Source: Bacteroidia bacterium (lineage in GTDB: Bacteria > Bacteroidota > Bacteroidia > Flavobacteriales > Flavobacteriaceae). From it: a stretch of DNA of 64,000 nt. The stretch is taken from NCBI GenBank assembly GCA_030428705.1, contig JAUIDI010000002.1:310001-374000 (forward strand). Direction: 5' to 3'. Of the stretch, positions 60,523 through 64,000 are shown piece by piece. Position 1 is the first letter of the stretch. The number at the start of each line of letters is the position of its first letter. The translations under genes and the position numbers were made by a program. Under the pieces are notes generated by a model. It was not told the DNA's origin, did no database searches, and saw only the letters and a list, made by a program, of their open reading frames with translations.

Positions 60523-61920
60523 ATCAATTATAGCATCGTAGACATAGAGACGACGGGGAACGGCATCAAGGGCAATAAGATTACGGAAATCTGCATTTTT
60601 AAGTTTGATGGAACGGACATCATCGATGAATTTACTTCTTTGGTGAATCCAGAGTGTGCTATACCTTATTTCATCACAGGACTGACGGGAATCGATGACG
60701 ATATGGTGCGAAATGCGCCAAAATTTCATGAGATTTCGGAGAAAGTCCTTGATTTTATGAAAGACACTATTTTCGTCGCGCATAGTGTAAACTTCGACTA
60801 TAATGTCATCAAAAACGAATTCAAGGCCATCGGTATCGATTTTGTTTTGAAGAAATTATGCACCGTTCGCCTTTCAAGGAAATTGATTCCGGGTTACCAT
60901 TCATATAGTCTAGGAAAACTATGTTCGGCCCTGGGCATTCCGTTGACGGACCGTCATAGAGCCCGGGGCGACGCACATGCGACCGTCTTGCTCTTTAAAA
61001 AGCTATTGAACGCCGAAGGCGCATCCGAAGTATTCAAATCTTTTCTAAATGCCCGATCCCAAGAGGCCACCCTTCCGCCTTCGCTACCCAGGGCAACATT
61101 TGAAAAATTGCCTTCACAACCCGGAATATATTACTTCAAGGACTCAAAAGGAAAGATTATATATGTTGGAAAAGCCATTAATCTAAAAAAACGCGTTTTA
61201 GGACATTTTTACGATAAATCTACCAAAGAAGTGCGTCTATGTCGCGAAACCGCGGACATCGATTTTGAACTCTCGGGAAGTGAACTGCTAGCCCTGTTGA
61301 TGGAGTCACATGCCATCAAAAAACATTACCCCGAATACAACAGAGCCCAAAAAAGAACTTTGCAACAGTATGCCATTTTTAGCTATGAAGATCGAAATGG
61401 TGTTCAACATCTGGCCTTCAACAAAGCAAAGTTGGCTCCAAATGCCCTGATTACTTTTACCAATATGACCGATTGCCGACTCTATCTCGAAGAAATCTGC
61501 AAAACTTTTGGGTTGTGCGCCAAATATTGCCATTTGCAGGAAAAGGTAGCTTCCTGTTCCCATTATAGAATACCGCAATGTAATGGAATCTGTCGCGGAA
61601 CAGAACCCCCATCAAAGTACAACCAAAGTGTAAACGCGGCAATTGCCCACATGCGGTTGCGCAAAGAACATTTTGTTATTAAAGAGAGAGGGCGAAACCA
61701 TAACGAGGTCGCTTTCGTTCTGGTTCAAAATGATATTTATATGGGATATGGATTTATTGATGGTTCACAACAAATAACTTCTTCTCAAGACCTGGACCCA
61801 TTTCTAAACCCGCAGAAAGATACCGTGGAAGCAAACGGCATTATCCGTTCATATGTGAACAAGCACCCCGATAGAGTTCTTTCAATTTCGGATACTACAG
61901 TTGATCTTATCCAAAGATGA
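60523..61920 (+). CDS. DEDDh exonuclease fused to a GIY-YIG nuclease domain, ATC start
   Basis: 465 aa if the first codon is the ATC at 60523 (an in-frame TAG lies at 60517). The protein begins xNYSIVDIETTGN, the standard beginning of DEDDh exonucleases of the polymerase III epsilon type, with Asp 7 and Glu 9; NFDYN (near 91-95) and HRARGDAH (near 145-152) provide the other catalytic residues. A GIY-YIG domain follows at about 198-275 (PGIYYFKDSKGKIIYVGKA), as in UvrC-like fusion proteins, and the C-terminal ~170 residues resemble the UvrC Cys-containing region. An ATG-to-ATC change or a sequencing error would explain the missing start; the next possible start, TTG at 60640, removes Asp 7 and Glu 9. 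Likely a DNA repair enzyme. Confidence 0.8.
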   Translation: MNYSIVDIETTGNGIKGNKITEICIFKFDGTDIIDEFTSLVNPECAIPYFITGLTGIDDDMVRNAPKFHEISEKVLDFMKDTIFVAHSVNFDYNVIKNEFKAIGIDFVLKKLCTVRLSRKLIPGYHSYSLGKLCSALGIPLTDRHRARGDAHATVLLFKKLLNAEGASEVFKSFLNARSQEATLPPSLPRATFEKLPSQPGIYYFKDSKGKIIYVGKAINLKKRVLGHFYDKSTKEVRLCRETADIDFELSGSELLALLMESHAIKKHYPEYNRAQKRTLQQYAIFSYEDRNGVQHLAFNKAKLAPNALITFTNMTDCRLYLEEICKTFGLCAKYCHLQEKVASCSHYRIPQCNGICRGTEPPSKYNQSVNAAIAHMRLRKEHFVIKERGRNHNEVAFVLVQNDIYMGYGFIDGSQQITSSQDLDPFLNPQKDTVEANGIIRSYVNKHPDRVLSISDTTVDLIQR

Positions 61921-61945
61921 ATGAATTAAGTACCTCTGTAAATTA

Positions 61946-62077
61946 TTATTCTTTTTTGCCACTTTTCATAAACAAAACCAACGCTGTGACCAAGGCAATG
62001 CAAACAAGGGCAAAGACAGCGATCATAATGATTCCGTTACTCCAATTGACCAAAGGCAAGGTTTGAAACATGCTCAT
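61946..62077 (-). CDS. Tiny single-pass membrane protein
   Basis: 43 aa starting MSMFQTLPLVNWSNG, followed by one membrane helix (IIMIAVFALVCIALVTALVLF) and a basic tail MKSGKKE. It fits the positive-inside rule with the C-terminus in the cytoplasm. Function unknown. Between the exonuclease gene and the 33-aa gene. Confidence 0.5.
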   Translation of the reverse strand: MSMFQTLPLVNWSNGIIMIAVFALVCIALVTALVLFMKSGKKE

Positions 62078-62198
62078 AGGATTCTTTTATAAGACCTAAA
62101 AGTAAGGCGCAATATCAAGTAATAATATGACAAAAATCAGAAAACCGCGGTTACGGGCTAATAATTTGACAGGAAAGTATTCGTTTTAACCGAAAGGA

Positions 62199-62300
62199 CT
62201 ATCTATTCATTTTTTTGTACATACGGATGATGAAAAGCAGCCATACGGCTACCATGACTACCGCCAAAATCCCATATGTCCAAAGAAAGTCCATTTTCAT
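62199..62300 (-). CDS. Tiny single-pass membrane protein
   Basis: 33 aa, MKMDFLWTYGILAVVMVAVW then a hydrophobic helix ending in LLFIIR and MYKKMNR. It matches the first neighbour (61946) in layout: short polar start, one helix, basic C-terminus; both lie between the exonuclease gene and the SulP gene. 62301-62477 contains nothing else I recognise. Confidence 0.45.
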   Translation of the reverse strand: MKMDFLWTYGILAVVMVAVWLLFIIRMYKKMNR

Positions 62301-62477
62301 TTAACCTTTATGAATCGTTACGATTCAACGAAACGTCATTCTTAAGCCTTAAAATTTCTTTCAATTCATATTGGCCTACATTCATATAGACGCAGGAAAA
62401 TCGAAAATGTTACAAAAAAGTTAAATTATTTGGAAAATTTTTTAAACTCTATAGGAAATAACCTACAAAAATATTGG

Positions 62478-62519
62478 CTTGTTTCATAGGCCCTAATCCG
62501 GACATCACCTATAAACAAG
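62478..62519 (-). terminator. Hairpin terminator downstream of the SulP permease
   Basis: CTTGTTT-C-ATAGG (62478-62490) and CCTAT-AAACAAG (62508-62519) form a 12-bp stem with one bulged C. On the minus strand a T-rich stretch follows the stem after about 6 nt. It lies 15 nt after the SulP stop. Confidence 0.65.
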
Positions 62520-62533
62520 GGGATTTCATGAGG

Positions 62534-64000
62534 TTAATCCACTCTAATTTTGTTCTGGTAAGCAACTTTACTACTCACGACGGATACACTGTTCGGATCA
62601 TCAAAATAAGCAACCGCTTCTTTGGTTCGAGCAAAGAGAAATTCCTTATCCAGCGCATTGATAATTCCACTACTGAAAATAATGTCGCGAGTAGGCCCTA
62701 TTGCGCCGGCAATGTAAAACTGTATGCCCCGATCATGGACTTCATGTATAACTTTGGTCAACATCTGCGCGGCGGTCGAATCGATATAGTTGATGGCCTC
62801 GGCATTTAGAATCACCCCTTTCAAAGAAGTCGTCTTGGCTTCGATGTATTTAAAAAGCTGCTTTTTGAAGTAGGCCGCGTTGCCAAAATATAACTGGGCG
62901 TCAAAACGTACGATCAAAAGATCATCACGTGACACTATCTCACCTTCAAAGCGATAGATGTTTCTATAATGGTCCGAACCCTTGACGTTGCCCAAAACAG
63001 CAAAATGTGGTTTCGATGTGCGGTACACCATCAACAAAAGCGAAAAGAGCACCCCTAACAAAATGCCCTGCGTTATACCGATAAAGAGGGTGGCCAAAAA
63101 TGTCACCAACAATACGAAAAACTCGTCTTTGCGATATTTCCAAAGACTCTTGGCGTAACCGACATCGATCAGTCCGAATACCGATACCATAATGATACTG
63201 GCCAATATTGCATTGGGAAGGTAGTAGAACAAGGGGGTCAAAAAAAGTAGTGTCAATACTACCATTATTACGCTGATAATGGACGCTAAATTCGTTCTCG
63301 CCCCGGATTCATAATTAATGGCGGAGCGCGAAAAACTTGCCGTTATGGGGAATGCCTGAAAAAAAGAGCCGGCAATATTGGAACTTCCCAGCGCAATCAA
63401 CTCTTGATTATTGTCAATGGTTTCTTCGCCATTTTTGTCTTGAATGGATTTACCTATCGATACAGCTTCAAGATAGCCCACCAATGCCAAGGTCAATGCC
63501 ATAGGCCATAAGCTCTTTATGTTTTGCAGGCTAAAATCGGGAATTTGGAACGAGGGCAACCCTTTCGGAATGTTTCCTACAAGATGAACCCCATGTGATT
63601 CAAGCTTCAAAAGGAAAACAGCCAAAATACCTAGGATCACTGCAATCAAAATTCCGGGTATTTTTCTGTTCCATTTTTTTAGCGTTACGATAATCAGGAT
63701 TCCGGTCAGCCCAATTATAAAATCCACAGGGTTGGTATCCTGTATTTTTTCAAAAGCGTTGATTGCCAAGCGATGAAATTGGTTACTTCTTTCGATATCG
63801 GTGCCCAAAAGATGTTTCAGCTGACTGAAAATGATAATCAGGGCCGCCCCGGAAGTGAATCCGCTAATAACAGGTCTTGACAAAAAATTGACCAAAAAAC
63901 CCATTCGGAAAAATCCCAGTACCAATTGAACCGTGCCGACAAAAAATGCCAAAAACAACGCCGTGGCAATATAATTTTCTATACCAGATATCGCCAAGGT
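62534..64000 (-). CDS. SulP-family anion permease with STAS domain, N-terminus outside window
   Basis: At least 488 codons; the frame is open to the window edge and the true start lies beyond. The membrane core shows FFRMGFLVNFLSRPVISGFTSGAALIIIFSQLKHLLG, GSSNIAGSFFQAFPITASFSRSAINYESGARTNLASI and further helices; the STAS domain (about the last 130 residues) has VILNAEAINYIDSTAAQMLTKVIHEV. SulP proteins exchange or symport sulfate, bicarbonate or other anions. It is the last gene of its transcription unit. In view of the sulfatases a sulfate transport role is tempting, but bicarbonate transport is equally possible. Confidence 0.9.
   Translation of the reverse strand, partial: TLAISGIENYIATALFLAFFVGTVQLVLGFFRMGFLVNFLSRPVISGFTSGAALIIIFSQLKHLLGTDIERSNQFHRLAINAFEKIQDTNPVDFIIGLTGILIIVTLKKWNRKIPGILIAVILGILAVFLLKLESHGVHLVGNIPKGLPSFQIPDFSLQNIKSLWPMALTLALVGYLEAVSIGKSIQDKNGEETIDNNQELIALGSSNIAGSFFQAFPITASFSRSAINYESGARTNLASIISVIMVVLTLLFLTPLFYYLPNAILASIIMVSVFGLIDVGYAKSLWKYRKDEFFVLLVTFLATLFIGITQGILLGVLFSLLLMVYRTSKPHFAVLGNVKGSDHYRNIYRFEGEIVSRDDLLIVRFDAQLYFGNAAYFKKQLFKYIEAKTTSLKGVILNAEAINYIDSTAAQMLTKVIHEVHDRGIQFYIAGAIGPTRDIIFSSGIINALDKEFLFARTKEAVAYFDDPNSVSVVSSKVAYQNKIRVD

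Noticed and set aside
1-64000. CRISPR array
   Set aside because: No series of regularly spaced identical repeats was noticed and no cas genes are present.

Overview
The window is chromosomal DNA from a marine member of the Flavobacteriia (Bacteroidota), probably a seaweed-associated Flavobacteriaceae of the Zobellia/Maribacter/Arenibacter kind. Signs of this are the TAnnTTTG-type promoter -7 boxes, a tmRNA tag ending in ALAA without an encoded CCA, the many lipoprotein and secreted enzyme genes, the HTTM and CarboxypepD-plug TonB proteins, and the sulfatases and fucosidase typical of algal-polysaccharide degraders. The species cannot be fixed from the sequence alone.

Layout. 1-7.1 kb: the 5' part of a large TPR protein, a small secreted protein, an FtsE-type ATPase, and a divergent pair made of a secreted laminin-G-like protein and a membrane-anchored putative regulator. 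7.1-19.8 kb: an iron-acquisition block on the minus strand. It has a siderophore-type TonB receptor with DUF4198, two small membrane proteins, a PepSY reductase-like protein, a Cys-rich protein and a methyltransferase, followed by imelysin / di-heme oxidoreductase / imelysin / HTTM. A PchR-like AraC regulator is divergent from the receptor. Both transcription units carry the same AT-rich palindrome (arms TTTATTTAG... / ...AAATAAA), so one iron regulator probably controls both. 19.9-35.3 kb: mixed core and secreted functions: a Nudix fusion, two sulfatases, polyphosphate glucokinase, BipA/TypA, KdsA, a DUF3857 transglutaminase protein, two tandem serine-hydrolase paralogues (one without the nucleophile), a PHP phosphoesterase and a LYS1-like dehydrogenase. 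35.3-44.9 kb: ssrA (tmRNA) followed by an AT-rich accessory stretch with a PutAbiC-like membrane protein divergent from a KAP NTPase, a start-less gene remnant, an outer-membrane protein, and a complete two-component system with small unknown genes. 44.9-60.2 kb: a carbohydrate locus: four-gene operon (two sulfatases, an unclassified alpha-galactosidase-like hydrolase, a GH29 fucosidase), divergent sugar isomerase-like and SDR genes, and an operon of IlvD/Edd dehydratase, GntP permease and a cytochrome c-fused sugar dehydrogenase. 60.2-64 kb: a DEDDh exonuclease/GIY-YIG fusion, two tiny membrane proteins and the 3' part of a SulP permease.

The strongest new observation is in the accessory stretch. 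Three promoters (for the outer-membrane protein, for the two-component operon itself, and for a 61-aa gene) each carry a 20-bp near-palindrome AATACCyATnnnTrGGkATk exactly 21 bp upstream of a TAnnTTTG-like box. This looks like the operator of the local NarL-type response regulator and defines a self-contained signalling module next to ssrA. Other items of note are the nucleophile-less beta-lactamase-fold paralogue, the ATC codon where the exonuclease/GIY-YIG gene should start, a perfect hairpin inside tmRNA, and a gene set that suggests periplasmic oxidation of sugars released from sulfated algal glycans.
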